From: Ectothiorhodospira shaposhnikovii
GTDB taxonomy: Bacteria; Pseudomonadota; Gammaproteobacteria; Ectothiorhodospirales; Ectothiorhodospiraceae
NCBI RefSeq assembly: GCF_022227765.1
Contig: NZ_JAJMLZ010000007.1
Span: 124,001 to 188,000 of the forward strand
DNA: 64,000 nucleotides
Direction: 5' to 3'
Below, piece by piece: positions 46,148 to 57,180 of this stretch. The translations under genes and the position numbers were made by a program. The notes beneath the pieces were generated by a model. It searched no databases. It was given only the letters and a program-made list of their open reading frames with translations, and was not told where the DNA came from. Within the stretch, counting starts at the first letter, position 1, and every line of letters starts with the position of its first letter.

Positions 46148-46372
46148 TCAGTGGTTGTCGGAGTACGGCAGCAGGGCCAGGAAGCGGGCGCGCTTGATGG
46201 CGGTGGCCAGCTGGCGCTGATAACGGGCGCTGGTGCCGGTGATGCGGCTGGGCACGATCTTGCCGGTCTCGGTGACGTAGTTCTTCAGGGTGTTCAGATC
46301 CTTGTAGTCGATGAACTCGACCCCTTCGGCACTGAAACGGCAATACTTGCGACGACGGAAGAAACGGGACAT
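46148..46372 (-). CDS. rpsR: 30S ribosomal protein S18
   Basis: The 74-residue basic protein begins [17 protein letters not shown] and contains [23 protein letters not shown] and [21 protein letters not shown], typical of S18. It is the substrate of the RimI acetyltransferase encoded at 29602. It pairs with S6 on the platform of the small subunit. Confidence 0.99.
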   Translation of the reverse strand: MSRFFRRRKYCRFSAEGVEFIDYKDLNTLKNYVTETGKIVPSRITGTSARYQRQLATAIKRARFLALLPYSDNH

Positions 46373-46407
46373 GGTCTATCCTCGGAATGAATCAGGTGAA
46401 CAGTGGC

Positions 46408-46818
46408 TCAGTTCGACGCGGCGGACGGACGATCATCATCGGCATCGTCGTCATCGCTGTCGTCGGAGAAGGAAGAGGATGAGCTGGAGTCATCGTCGTC
46501 CCGGTTCTTGGCCAGGGGGGAGACTTCGGTAAAGGCACGCTCCATGCGCATCACCAGGTGACGGATCACGGCGTCGTTGAAGCGGAAGGCACTGACCAGT
46601 TCTTCCAGGGCGCTTTCCGGGCACTCCACGTTCATCAGCACGTAGTGGGCCTTGTGCAGCTTCTGGATCGGGTAGGCCAGCTGACGGCGGCCCCAGTCTT
46701 CCAGGCGATGGATCTCGCCCTCGGCCCCTTCGATGATGCCGCGATAGCGCTCCATCATGGCGGGGACCTGTTCACTCTGGTCCGGATGGACCATGAATAC
46801 GATTTCGTAATGACGCAT
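46408..46818 (-). CDS. rpsF: 30S ribosomal protein S6 with acidic-serine tail
   Basis: The 136-residue protein begins [25 protein letters not shown] and carries the S6 core to about residue 106. A low-complexity tail of about 30 Asp and Ser residues follows. E. coli S6 also has an acidic extension that RimK glutamylates, but this one is richer in Asp and Ser than Glu. The ATG at 46818 fits the family; earlier in-frame codons give unrelated sequence. Autoregulation by S6:S18 is suggested by the leader hairpin upstream. Confidence 0.97.
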   Translation of the reverse strand: MRHYEIVFMVHPDQSEQVPAMMERYRGIIEGAEGEIHRLEDWGRRQLAYPIQKLHKAHYVLMNVECPESALEELVSAFRFNDAVIRHLVMRMERAFTEVSPLAKNRDDDDSSSSSSFSDDSDDDDADDDRPSAASN

Positions 46819-46828
46819 CTTCAGATTT

Positions 46829-46868
46829 CCTTGCGGGTGACAGCCTCCCGACCAGCGGTGAGGCAAGG
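46829..46868 (-). promoter_or_regulatory. Candidate S6:S18 autoregulatory leader
   Basis: The rpsF leader can fold as CCTTG-CCTC-A-CCG-CTGGT-CGG-GAGG, closing with CAAGG after a 3' bulge CTGTCACCCG. A stem with a CCG-containing bulge just before the rpsF ribosome-binding site is the general form of the known S6:S18 leader motif. The match is by eye only. Confidence 0.45.
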
Positions 46869-46904
46869 TGGATCTCCGGGAACACCCCGGAAAAGAGCGG
46901 AATC

Positions 46905-47678
46905 TTAGCCGTTCGGGGCGGTGGAAGCAATCCGACGCTGCCGCACCGCCTCGTACAGGCACACCCCCGACGCCACCGACACGTTCAGGCTCTCCACCTG
47001 CCCCAGCATGGGCAACCGGACCAGGGCGTCACACCGCTCCATGGTCAGCCGCCGCATGCCCTTGCCTTCCGCCCCCAGCACCAGGGCGGTGGGCCCGGTG
47101 AGGTCGGCGTCATAGAGTTCTCCGGAAGCCTCGCCACTGGTTCCCACAATCCAGATGTTGAACTCCTTGAGCAGGTCCAGGGTACGCGCCAGGTTGGTGA
47201 CCTGGATGAAAGGCACGCTTTCGGCGGCGCCCGAAGCCACCTTGCGCACCACCGGGGTCAGGCCGGCGGCCCGATCCCGGGGAGCAATCACGGCCGTGAC
47301 GCCCGCCCCGTCCGCGGTACGCAGACAGGCCCCCAGGTTATGGGGGTCGGTCACCCCGTCCAGCACCAGCAGCAAGGGCGCCGCGTCGCCGCCCTCCAGC
47401 CCCATGAGAAGATCGGGCAGATCCCGCTCTCCCAGAGCGGCCACCGGCTCCACCGTGGCGATGACCCCCTGGTGGCGGGCATCGCCGGCCAGGGCATCCA
47501 GCTCCCGCCGGGCTACCCGCCGGACACTCACCCGGGCCTGGGCGGCCAGGTCCAGCAGCGCCTGCATGCGCCCGTCCACCCGCCCTTCCTGAACGCGAAG
47601 TTCACGCACCCGGGCGGGGCTGCGACGCAGCAGGGCATCCACCGCATGCAACCCAAAGACATTGTCATTGGCAGCCAT
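46905..47678 (-). CDS. rlmB: 23S rRNA (guanosine-2'-O-)-methyltransferase
   Basis: The 257-residue SPOUT enzyme has an N-terminal substrate-binding domain ([16 protein letters not shown]) and a knotted catalytic domain with [36 protein letters not shown] and [16 protein letters not shown]. It methylates G2251 of 23S rRNA. It lies 3 bases after rnr, the classical rnr-rlmB pairing. Confidence 0.96.
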   Translation of the reverse strand: MAANDNVFGLHAVDALLRRSPARVRELRVQEGRVDGRMQALLDLAAQARVSVRRVARRELDALAGDARHQGVIATVEPVAALGERDLPDLLMGLEGGDAAPLLLVLDGVTDPHNLGACLRTADGAGVTAVIAPRDRAAGLTPVVRKVASGAAESVPFIQVTNLARTLDLLKEFNIWIVGTSGEASGELYDADLTGPTALVLGAEGKGMRRLTMERCDALVRLPMLGQVESLNVSVASGVCLYEAVRQRRIASTAPNG

Positions 47679-47681
47679 GCT

Positions 47682-50126
47682 TCACCCCTGACGGCTGCGG
47701 CGACGGCGACGGGAAGACCGGGCCTTCCCGTCGGCCTCGACCTGCGCCCCATTTGGTTCCGACGCGACCTTGGCGGTCTTCCCACTGGAGCGCTTGCCGG
47801 CCTTTTTCGGTTCGGAGGGCGGCACGGCGGCCTCGACCGGGTCGGCGGGCGTCTCCGCTTCCTGTCCGCGACTCTTGCGCCGTCGACTGCGGCCCGACTT
47901 GCGGCCCTCGCCACCGTCTCCCCGGCCACGCTTCTCCCCGGGACCCACCTCCTCCGGCACAAAATCGATCTTGCGCTCATCCAGATCCACCCGGGCCACC
48001 TTGACCCGTACCGGATCCCCCAGACGATACACCCGACCGCTACGCTCGCCGCTCAGGCGATGCCCCGCCGGATCGAAGTGGTAATAGTCGTTGGACAGAC
48101 TGGTGACATGCACCAGACCTTCCACATAGATGTCCTTGAGTTCGATGAACAGACCAAAGGAAGTGACGCTGGTCACCACGCCGTCGAACACCTCGCCCAC
48201 CTTGTCCAGCATGTACTCGCACTTGAGCCAGGCGGTCACGTCCCAGGAGGCCTCGTCCGCCCGCCGCTCCCGCATGGAGCAGCTTTCGCCCAGGGCCACC
48301 ATGTCGATGTGGGCGTAGCAGAAGTCCTTGGGCTTGCCGCCGTCCAGCACATGATGAATGGCCCGGTGTACCAGCAGGTCCGGGTAACGCCGGATGGGCG
48401 AGGTGAAGTGCAGGTATTCCTCGTGGGCCAGACCGAAATGCCCCAGGTTGTCCGGGGCGTAGACCGCCTGGGACAGGGATCGCAGCAGCGCGGTCTGCAC
48501 CAGCCGGGCATCGGGCCGATCCTTCACCTGCTCCAGCAGGGCCGAGAAATCCGCCGGCGTGGGTTCGTCACCCCCGCGCAGGGACAGGCCCAACTCCCCC
48601 AGGAAGCGACGCAGATCCTCCAGCTTGGCGGGCTTGGGTCCTTCATGCACCCGGTACAGGGTGGGCATGCGCTTGCGCTTGAGGAAACCGGCCGTGGCCA
48701 CGTTGGCGGCAATCATGCACTCTTCGATGATCTTGTGGGCGTCATTGCGCTCATAGGCCACGATGCGCTCAATCTTGCGATCCTCGCCGAAGAGGATGCG
48801 GGTCTCGGTGGTCTCGAAGTCCACCGTGCCCCGGGTGTCCCGGGCCTTGCGCAACAGCTTGTAGAGGCCGTAGAGGTTTTCCAGGTGAGGCACCAGGGAT
48901 TCGCGACGGCGGATGGCATCGGCCTTGCGCTCCACCAGGATCTCGGCCACCTCGGTGTAGGTGAGGCGGGCATGGGAACGCATCACCGCCTGATGGAACT
49001 TGGCATCCTTGATGCGGCCACGGGAGTTGATGGTCATCTCGCAGGCCAGGCAGAGGCGATCCACCTCCGGATTCAGGGAACACAGACCATTGGACAGCAC
49101 CTCCGGCAGCATGGGGATGACCCGCTCGGGGAAATAGACGGACGTGCCCCGATGACGGGCCTCCATGTCCAGGGAATCACCCGGCCGCACGTAATAGGCC
49201 ACATCGGCGATGGCCACCCAGAGCTTGTAACCCCGACGGCCGAGGGATTCGCAATAGACGGCATCGTCGAAGTCCCTGGAATCCTCCCCGTCGATGGTCA
49301 CCAGAGGCATGTCGCGCAGATCCAGGCGCCATTCCTTCGCCTCTTCCGGCACCTGATCGGAAAACCCCTTCACCGCTTCCTGCACCGCTTCGGGCCATTC
49401 GAACGGCAGACCATGGGCGCGCACGGCGATGTCGATCTCCATGCCGGGGGCCATGTGCTCTCCCAGCACCTCAATGACCTCGCCGATGGCGCGGGTACGC
49501 TTGGTAGGCTGCTCCTTGATGCGAACCGTGACGATCTGGCCGGGCCGGGCCTCGCCCATGTATTCCGGCGGGACCAGGATGTCCTGGGGCATGCGCTTGT
49601 TGTCGGGGGCCACGAAACCGATCCCGCCTTCCATGGCCAGGCGGCCCACCACCGTCTCGGTATTACGCTCCAGCACCTCGATGATGGCGCCTTCCCGACG
49701 CCCGCGGCGGTCGATGCCGATGACCCGGGCCACCGCCCGGTCGCCATGCATGAGGATGCTCATCTGACGGGGGGACAGGAACAGGTCCTCGCCCGGTTCG
49801 TCGGGGACCAGGAAGCCGAAACCGTCCGGGTGACCGATGACCCGGCCGCGGACCAGGTCGGACTGGTTGACCGGCAGCCAGCCGCCGGCACGGTTGCAGA
49901 CCAGCTGGCCGTCCCTCTCCATGGCCCTCAGGCGACGGCGAAGGGCCTCCAGGTCCACCTCTTCTTCCAGACCCAGGCGGCGGGCCAGGGGATCAAAACC
50001 GATGGGACCATCCGACTGGTCGACCACCTGCAGGATGAGTTCTCGACTGGGAATGGGACGTTCGTACTTGCGGGCTTCGCGATCGAAGTGGGGATCCTGG
50101 GGCAAACTCTTTTTCTTTTTTGTCAT
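47682..50126 (-). CDS. rnr: Ribonuclease R
   Basis: The product is about 814 residues: an N-terminal winged-helix region, two cold-shock domains, and the RNB catalytic domain with the metal-binding DGEDSRDFDDAVY and the conserved YERNDAHKIIEECMIAANV and HFTSPIRRYPDLLVHR. An S1 domain follows (GEVFDGVVTSVTSFGLFIELKD), then a Lys/Arg-rich tail of about 90 residues. It degrades structured RNA 3' to 5'. The ATG of MTKKKKSLPQD is chosen; a TTG at 50168 would add 14 residues but sits directly against its GGAGG-like sequence. Confidence 0.97.
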   Translation of the reverse strand: MTKKKKSLPQDPHFDREARKYERPIPSRELILQVVDQSDGPIGFDPLARRLGLEEEVDLEALRRRLRAMERDGQLVCNRAGGWLPVNQSDLVRGRVIGHPDGFGFLVPDEPGEDLFLSPRQMSILMHGDRAVARVIGIDRRGRREGAIIEVLERNTETVVGRLAMEGGIGFVAPDNKRMPQDILVPPEYMGEARPGQIVTVRIKEQPTKRTRAIGEVIEVLGEHMAPGMEIDIAVRAHGLPFEWPEAVQEAVKGFSDQVPEEAKEWRLDLRDMPLVTIDGEDSRDFDDAVYCESLGRRGYKLWVAIADVAYYVRPGDSLDMEARHRGTSVYFPERVIPMLPEVLSNGLCSLNPEVDRLCLACEMTINSRGRIKDAKFHQAVMRSHARLTYTEVAEILVERKADAIRRRESLVPHLENLYGLYKLLRKARDTRGTVDFETTETRILFGEDRKIERIVAYERNDAHKIIEECMIAANVATAGFLKRKRMPTLYRVHEGPKPAKLEDLRRFLGELGLSLRGGDEPTPADFSALLEQVKDRPDARLVQTALLRSLSQAVYAPDNLGHFGLAHEEYLHFTSPIRRYPDLLVHRAIHHVLDGGKPKDFCYAHIDMVALGESCSMRERRADEASWDVTAWLKCEYMLDKVGEVFDGVVTSVTSFGLFIELKDIYVEGLVHVTSLSNDYYHFDPAGHRLSGERSGRVYRLGDPVRVKVARVDLDERKIDFVPEEVGPGEKRGRGDGGEGRKSGRSRRRKSRGQEAETPADPVEAAVPPSEPKKAGKRSSGKTAKVASEPNGAQVEADGKARSSRRRRRSRQG

Positions 50127-50161
50127 GTACTGGCCGATCAAAATTTTTTCTGGCGGAGGTG

Positions 50162-50190
50162 TTGACAACCCCTCCGGCGGGTACTATTAT
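50162..50190 (+). promoter_or_regulatory. Strong sigma-70 promoter of tRNA-Leu
   Basis: A consensus TTGACA (50162-50167), exactly 17 bases, and TATTAT (50185-50190) are followed by the GC-rich discriminator GGCGCC. The discriminator is typical of stable-RNA promoters under ppGpp/DksA control. It overlaps the region just upstream of rnr, transcribed the other way. Confidence 0.85.
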
Positions 50191-50237
50191 GGCGCCTTCA
50201 GTTGAGACGCAAGAGCAACACGCTTCTCACTGGGATT

Positions 50238-50324
50238 GCCGAGGTGGCGGAATTGGTAGACGCGCTAGTTTCAGGTATTAGTGGGGGAGACCCCGTGGAG
50301 GTTCAAGTCCTCTCCTCGGCACCA
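50238..50324 (+). tRNA. tRNA-Leu(CAG)
   Basis: The 87-base class II tRNA has acceptor arms GCCGAGG/CCTCGGC with an encoded ACCA end and a D-arm GGCGGAATTGGTAGACGC. The anticodon stem-loop is CTAGT-TTCAGGT-ATTAG, with anticodon CAG at 50272-50274. It also has a long variable arm (GTGGGGGAGACCCCGT region) and a T-loop GTTCAAGTC. It closely resembles E. coli tRNA-Leu(CAG) and reads CUG codons. Confidence 0.97.
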
Positions 50325-50338
50325 ACTTGATTTCGATG

Positions 50339-50366
50339 AACGGCCCGCTCAATGCGGGCCGTTTTC
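50339..50366 (+). terminator. Intrinsic terminator of tRNA-Leu
   Basis: AACGGCCCGC and GCGGGCCGTT form a perfect 10-bp stem around TCAAT, ending in TTTTCGTTT, 15 bases after the tRNA. Confidence 0.9.
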
Positions 50367-50442
50367 GTTTCAAGCGCCGGATTGTACCTCCTTTACTCCG
50401 GGAATCCCAGCCCGGACTTGCTGATCCGCCCAGCCAGCCGGA

Positions 50443-50637
50443 TCAACCCGCCAGAAGAAAGTACAGGATGGCGAGGGCGCCGAGCAGAGCGATGACGGAC
50501 ATGACGACCATGAGTCGCCACATCAGCACGTCCATCGGACCCGGCAGTCGACAGACCGGACCGGAACGCCCTCCCCCGGCCCGCCGCCGAGCCGGGATTT
50601 TTGGCGCGCCACGCCTGCCCATGAACGGCAACCGCAT
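50443..50637 (-). CDS. Possible small membrane protein
   Basis: A 64-residue ORF follows the SDR gene by 12 bases on the same strand. Its first half is Arg/Gly/Pro-rich and unconvincing. Its end, MDVLMWRLMVVMSVIALLGA then LAILYFLLAG, is a clear single transmembrane segment, and an internal ATG at 50535 could start a 30-residue peptide alone. No good ribosome-binding site was found for either start. The rest of the 325-base gap after the tRNA holds only the tRNA terminator. Confidence 0.35.
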   Translation of the reverse strand: MRLPFMGRRGAPKIPARRRAGGGRSGPVCRLPGPMDVLMWRLMVVMSVIALLGALAILYFLLAG

Positions 50638-50649
50638 GGCGGGACCGGC

Positions 50650-51423
50650 TCAATCCAGCGCCAGCGCCGACTCCGGCAGGGTCTGGCCGCCGTCCACCAC
50701 CAGGGTCTGACCGGTGATATAGCGCGCCTCCTCCGAGGCCAGGAACAGCATGGCCCAGGCCACGTCTTCCGGCTCTCCCAGATACCCCATGGGGATGGAG
50801 GCCTCCATCCGGCGCAGGTATTCCGGCCCCACATCCTTGAGACCCTCGGTGCGGATGTTGCCGGGCAGCACCGCATTGATGGTGACGTTGTCACGGGCAT
50901 ATTCCAGGGCTGCCGAGCGCATGAAGCCCAGCATCCCCGCCTTGCTGGCACCGTAGTGCGCCCAGCCGGGGAAGCCCGTCATCGGCCCGGTGATGGAGGA
51001 CGTGAGCAGGATGCGGCCGCTCTGCTGGCGCCGCATGGCCCAGGCGACGGATTTAACGCAGAAAAACACCCCCTTGAGGTTCACGGACATGACCCGGTCC
51101 CATTCGGCCTCGCTCATGTTCTCGATGGTGGCCGAGGGGAAGATCCCCGCATTGGCCACCAGAATATCCACGCTACCAAAATGGGACATGGCCTCGCCGA
51201 TCATGGCCTCCGCATCGGCACGCTTGCTCACGTCCGCCTGACAGGCCACGGCCTGACCACCGTCTTCCTCGATCAGGGCCACCGTGGCCCGGGCGGCGGC
51301 CAGATCCAGGTCCGAAACCAGTACGCGCGCCCCCTCGGCGGCGAAGACCCGCGCAATGGTGCGACCGATCCCCTTCCCTGCTCCGGTGACCACCGTACTG
51401 CGATCCTGAACCCTGTCGACCAT
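50650..51423 (-). CDS. Short-chain dehydrogenase/reductase (FabG-like)
   Basis: The 257-residue Rossmann-fold enzyme has the cofactor motif TGAGKGIG, NAG at about residue 84, the catalytic Ser (LLTSSITG) and YGASK. The C-terminus is GQTLVVDGGQTLPES. Acidic residues after beta-2 (SDLDLA) suggest NAD(H) preference. The substrate cannot be inferred; 3-oxoacyl or sugar/alcohol substrates are possible. The ATG at 51423 has a GAGG eight bases upstream. It follows the P-type ATPase after a terminator-like hairpin. Confidence 0.85.
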   Translation of the reverse strand: MVDRVQDRSTVVTGAGKGIGRTIARVFAAEGARVLVSDLDLAAARATVALIEEDGGQAVACQADVSKRADAEAMIGEAMSHFGSVDILVANAGIFPSATIENMSEAEWDRVMSVNLKGVFFCVKSVAWAMRRQQSGRILLTSSITGPMTGFPGWAHYGASKAGMLGFMRSAALEYARDNVTINAVLPGNIRTEGLKDVGPEYLRRMEASIPMGYLGEPEDVAWAMLFLASEEARYITGQTLVVDGGQTLPESALALD

Positions 51424-51457
51424 GGATGTACCTCTTGATGGATTGACTCGTGGAAGT

Positions 51458-51483
51458 CCCCTGCCTCCCTTCGGGGGCAGGGG
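51458..51483 (-). terminator. Hairpin between the P-type ATPase and SDR genes
   Basis: CCCCTGCC-T-CCC pairs with GGG-GGCAGGGG around TTC, giving 11 pairs with one bulge. There is no T-tract; a partial terminator is plausible. Confidence 0.45.
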
Positions 51484-51489
51484 CATTCA

Positions 51490-54228
51490 TCATGAACCGG
51501 CGGCCCTGGTTCGGCGGCCGGACTCATTGGTGATTCGATTCCGTACCGCCTTCTCCAGTTCCAGGATGAAGAACAACACCACGCCCACGGCGAGGATGAT
51601 GCCCCATTCCTTGAGGCCCACCGGCTCGCTGTCGAAGAAGAACTGCATGAAGGGCGCATAGGTGAATACCAGTTGCAGGGCCACCACGATCAGGATGGCG
51701 ATGAGCACGGCCCGGGTCCCGATCAACCCCTTGAAGCTCAGGGATGTGACCTGCAGGGAACGCACGCTCAGGAGATAGAAAATCTCCATCACCACCAGGG
51801 TGTTGACCGCATGGGTACGGGCCATTTCCACACTATAGCCCTGCTGCACCGACCACAGGTAGATGCCGAAGATCCCGATCAGGAACAGGAACGACACGAA
51901 CAGGATACGCCAGATCAGGAACAGGGACAGGATGGCCTCCCCCGGCGCCCGAGGCGGCCGTTTCATGACATTCTTCTCCGCCGGCTCGAAGGCCAGAGCC
52001 ATCGCCAGCCCCACGGAACTGACCATGTTCACCCACAGCACCTGCAGGGGAGTGATGGGCAGGGCCATGCCCAGCATGATGGCGGTGATGATGGAGCCGG
52101 ATTCACCGCCGTTGATGGGCAGCAGGAAGGTGATGGCCTTCTTCAGGTTGTCATAGACCCGGCGCCCTTCCCGCACCGCGTGGGCGATGGAGGCGAAGTT
52201 ATCATCCGCCAGCACCATCTCCGATGCCTCCTTGGCGGTCTCGGTGCCGTTGCGTCCCATGGCCACGCCCACGTCCGCCTGCTTGAGGGCCGGGGCATCG
52301 TTGACACCGTCGCCGGTCATGGCCACCACATAGCCATGCCATTGCAGGGCGCGCACCAGACGCAGTTTGTGTTCCGGGGTGGTGCGGGCAAACACGTCCA
52401 CCTCCGGCACGGTACGGCGCAGGGTCTCGTCGTCCATGGCATCCAGATCCCGGCCGGTCAGTACCTTCTCCCCATTGGCCAGGCCCAGTTGTCCGGCAAT
52501 GGCCCGTGCCGTGCCGGCATGGTCGCCGGTAATCATCTTCACCCGGATGCCTGCCTGCTGACAGTCGGCCACCGCCTGGATGGCCTCCTCCCGCGGTGGG
52601 TCGATGAGTCCGAACAGGCCGATCAGTTCCAGGCCGTCCTCCACGTCGGAGAATTTCAGTTCCCGATGCCCCGGTTCCGCCGGCATGCAGGCCACGGCCA
52701 GCACCCGCTCGCCCCGGGCCGCCAGGGCATCCACCCGCTCCAGCCAGGCATCCCGATCCAGTGCCGCCGGGCCATCGGTGGTACGCACCCGGCAACACAT
52801 CTCCAGTAACTGCTCGGGCGCGCCCTTCACGTAGATCATGCCCTGCCCTTCATGGTCATGGTTCAGGGTGGCCATGAAACGGTGTTCGGACTCGAAGGGA
52901 ATGATGTCGGTACGGGGGCGGTCCTTGTGTTCGAAGACCGGGTCCATGGCGGCCTTGATGCCGGCGGTGAGCAGGGCCCCTTCCATGGGATCTCCCTCCA
53001 CCTGCCACTGCCCATCCTTCTGGCGCAGACGGGAGTCGTTGCACAGCACCATGGCCCGCAGGGCCTCCAGCAACAGATCCTCTCCAGCCGGATCCACCTC
53101 CTTGCCATCCACGGTGAAGCCACCGTGAGGATCGTAGCCCACCCCGGTGATCTCGTAGTCCCGCCCGGCCAGGGCAATGGAGCGCACCGTCATCTCGTTG
53201 CGGGTCAGGGTGCCGGTCTTGTCCGAGCAGATGATGGACACCGAACCCAGGGTTTCCACCGCCGGCAGGCGACGGATGATGGCGTTGCGGGAGGCCATGA
53301 ACTGGACACCGATGGCCAGGGTCACGGTGAGGATGGCGGGCAGCCCCTCGGGGATGGCCGCCACCGCCAGGGCCACGGAGGCCATGAACATCTCCACCAC
53401 GGTGTAGTCCCGTACCAGCATGCCGAAGGCGAACACCAGACCCGCCAGACCGATGATGGCCACCGTCAGCCAGCGGGCAAAGACGTTCATTGCCCGCAGC
53501 AGCGGTGTGGTGAGGGATTCCACGTCGGACAGCAGGGTGCTGATGCGGCCGATCTGAGTGCGGGCGCCGGTTTCCACCACCACGCCGGTGGCCTGCCCCG
53601 CCGTGACCAGGGTGCCGGAGAAGGCCATGGACGCCTGGTCTCCCAGATCGGCCCCGGCGGAGACCGCCTCGACGGACTTGTCCACGGGGACGGATTCGCC
53701 GGTGAGCATGGCCTCCTGGACCTGTAGGCCCTTGACCTTGATCAGTCGCAGGTCGGCAGGCACCTTGTCGCCGGGCTCCAGCAGCACCAGGTCACCGGGC
53801 ACCAGCGCCTCGGCCTCGACGGTCATGCGCTCGCCGCCCCGGATGACCGCGGCATGGGGCGAGAGCATGTCCCGGATCGCCTGCAGGGCCTTTTCCGCCT
53901 TGCCTTCCTGAACGAAGCCGATGATGGAATTGAGCAGCACCACCGCCAGGATGACGCCGGTATCCACCCAGTGCCCCAGCAGGGCGGTAATGACCGCGGC
54001 GCCCAGCAGGACGTAGATGAGCAGGTTGTTGAACTGGGCCAGGAAACGGCCCAGGGGGCCACGGGTCCTGGGGGGCGGGAGACGGTTGGGACCGTATTCG
54101 GCGCGGCGGCGCTCGATCTCGTCCGTGGTCAGGCCTTCACGGTCGGAGGTCTCCAATTGCCTGACGGCATCCCCGGCCTCCAGGTGATGCCAGCGGGGGG
54201 TGACTCCGGTCTCTTTTTCCTCGGACAT
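51490..54228 (-). CDS. P2-type cation-transporting ATPase
   Basis: The 912-residue pump begins with the cation-ATPase N-terminal domain (EAGDAVRQLETSDREGLTTDEI). It has the actuator TGES (MLTGESVPVDKS), the phosphorylation motif CSDKTGTLTRNEMTV, nucleotide-binding KGAPEQLL, and the hinge MTGDGVNDAPALKQADVGVAMG. Ten transmembrane helices are expected; M4 has AAIPEGLPA as in Ca2+ pumps. M6 reads WVNMVSSVGLAMALAFEP, with Ser-Ser where Ca2+ pumps have Thr-Asp, so the ion could be something other than Ca2+. AAGGA precedes the ATG, and a 14-bp palindrome lies just upstream. Confidence 0.9.
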   Translation of the reverse strand: MSEEKETGVTPRWHHLEAGDAVRQLETSDREGLTTDEIERRRAEYGPNRLPPPRTRGPLGRFLAQFNNLLIYVLLGAAVITALLGHWVDTGVILAVVLLNSIIGFVQEGKAEKALQAIRDMLSPHAAVIRGGERMTVEAEALVPGDLVLLEPGDKVPADLRLIKVKGLQVQEAMLTGESVPVDKSVEAVSAGADLGDQASMAFSGTLVTAGQATGVVVETGARTQIGRISTLLSDVESLTTPLLRAMNVFARWLTVAIIGLAGLVFAFGMLVRDYTVVEMFMASVALAVAAIPEGLPAILTVTLAIGVQFMASRNAIIRRLPAVETLGSVSIICSDKTGTLTRNEMTVRSIALAGRDYEITGVGYDPHGGFTVDGKEVDPAGEDLLLEALRAMVLCNDSRLRQKDGQWQVEGDPMEGALLTAGIKAAMDPVFEHKDRPRTDIIPFESEHRFMATLNHDHEGQGMIYVKGAPEQLLEMCCRVRTTDGPAALDRDAWLERVDALAARGERVLAVACMPAEPGHRELKFSDVEDGLELIGLFGLIDPPREEAIQAVADCQQAGIRVKMITGDHAGTARAIAGQLGLANGEKVLTGRDLDAMDDETLRRTVPEVDVFARTTPEHKLRLVRALQWHGYVVAMTGDGVNDAPALKQADVGVAMGRNGTETAKEASEMVLADDNFASIAHAVREGRRVYDNLKKAITFLLPINGGESGSIITAIMLGMALPITPLQVLWVNMVSSVGLAMALAFEPAEKNVMKRPPRAPGEAILSLFLIWRILFVSFLFLIGIFGIYLWSVQQGYSVEMARTHAVNTLVVMEIFYLLSVRSLQVTSLSFKGLIGTRAVLIAILIVVALQLVFTYAPFMQFFFDSEPVGLKEWGIILAVGVVLFFILELEKAVRNRITNESGRRTRAAGS

Positions 54229-54250
54229 GGGGCATCCTTCTTGTGAGTGG

Positions 54251-54264
54251 ACTCACGCGTGAGT
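54251..54264. promoter_or_regulatory. Perfect 14-bp palindrome upstream of the P-type ATPase
   Basis: ACTCACGCGTGAGT is a perfect dyad 23 bases before the ATPase start. A third half-site, GTGAGT, lies at 54243-54248, giving a run of three alternating half-sites. It is a candidate operator. Confidence 0.45.
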
Positions 54265-54277
54265 GTACCCGGCGCCC

Positions 54278-54301
54278 CCTCTCCCCCCGTCGGGGGAGAG
54301 G
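54278..54301. terminator. CCCTCTCCC-type hairpin after purA
   Basis: CCTCTCCCCC and GGGGGAGAGG form a perfect 10-bp stem around CGTC, between purA and the P-type ATPase. It resembles the hairpin at 33688. Confidence 0.5.
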
Positions 54302-54349
54302 AAGGGAATCGGGGAGACCGAACGGCGGACCGCCGGCACTCCCCTGCCC

Positions 54350-56829
<2,480 letters not shown>

Positions 56830-56897
56830 GTGAACGGGTCGCTTGGATTGGTGCCGCATTATAACCCGAGCCGGCCGGCATCACGAAAAATGCGGTG

Positions 56898-57086
56898 TCA
56901 TGCCCGTATCCACCAGAGGGCCAGGGCCCCGGTCAACAGGCTGAACAGGCCGATCCCCCGCAACACGTTGTCGGGCAGTTCGGCCACCTGCAGCAGGCCG
57001 CGGCGAAAACCGGCGGGATTGAGAAACGGCAACAGGCCTTCGATGATCATGAGCAGGGCCAGTGCCGCCAGCAGATCGGACCACAT
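56898..57086 (-). CDS. DUF2065 small membrane protein
   Basis: The 62-residue protein has two hydrophobic helices: about 5-24 (LLAALALLMIIEGLLPFLNP) and about 42-60 (LRGIGLFSLLTGALALWWI). It matches the YjeT/DUF2065 family encoded between hflC and purA in E. coli. Function is unknown. A tandem 19-bp repeat lies 45-82 bases upstream. Confidence 0.88.
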   Translation of the reverse strand: MWSDLLAALALLMIIEGLLPFLNPAGFRRGLLQVAELPDNVLRGIGLFSLLTGALALWWIRA

Positions 57087-57130
57087 GATGAGGGAGTGAC
57101 CTCGCGATGATCAGCCCCGCCAGGGGCAGG

Positions 57131-57168
57131 TAAGAATGTGATGCACATTTAAGAATGTGATGCACATT
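57131..57168. repeat. Perfect tandem 19-bp repeat with internal dyad
   Basis: TAAGAATGTGATGCACATT occurs twice in direct tandem with no spacer. Each copy contains the dyad AATGTG-ATG-CACATT, and the junction forms CACATT-TAAG-AATGTG. It lies between the hflC terminator and DUF2065, so it is an operator candidate for DUF2065-hisZ-purA. Confidence 0.85.
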
Positions 57169-57180
57169 GCCGCCGGACGA

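Noticed and set aside
50127-50168. Upstream TTG start of rnr
   Set aside because: Its GGAGG-like sequence touches the start codon with no spacing, and the 14 extra residues are not family-like. The ATG at 50126 was kept.
57131-57168. NsrR or CRP binding site
   Set aside because: The half-sites share only short words (ATGCA, TGTGA) with those consensus sequences and the spacing does not fit either.
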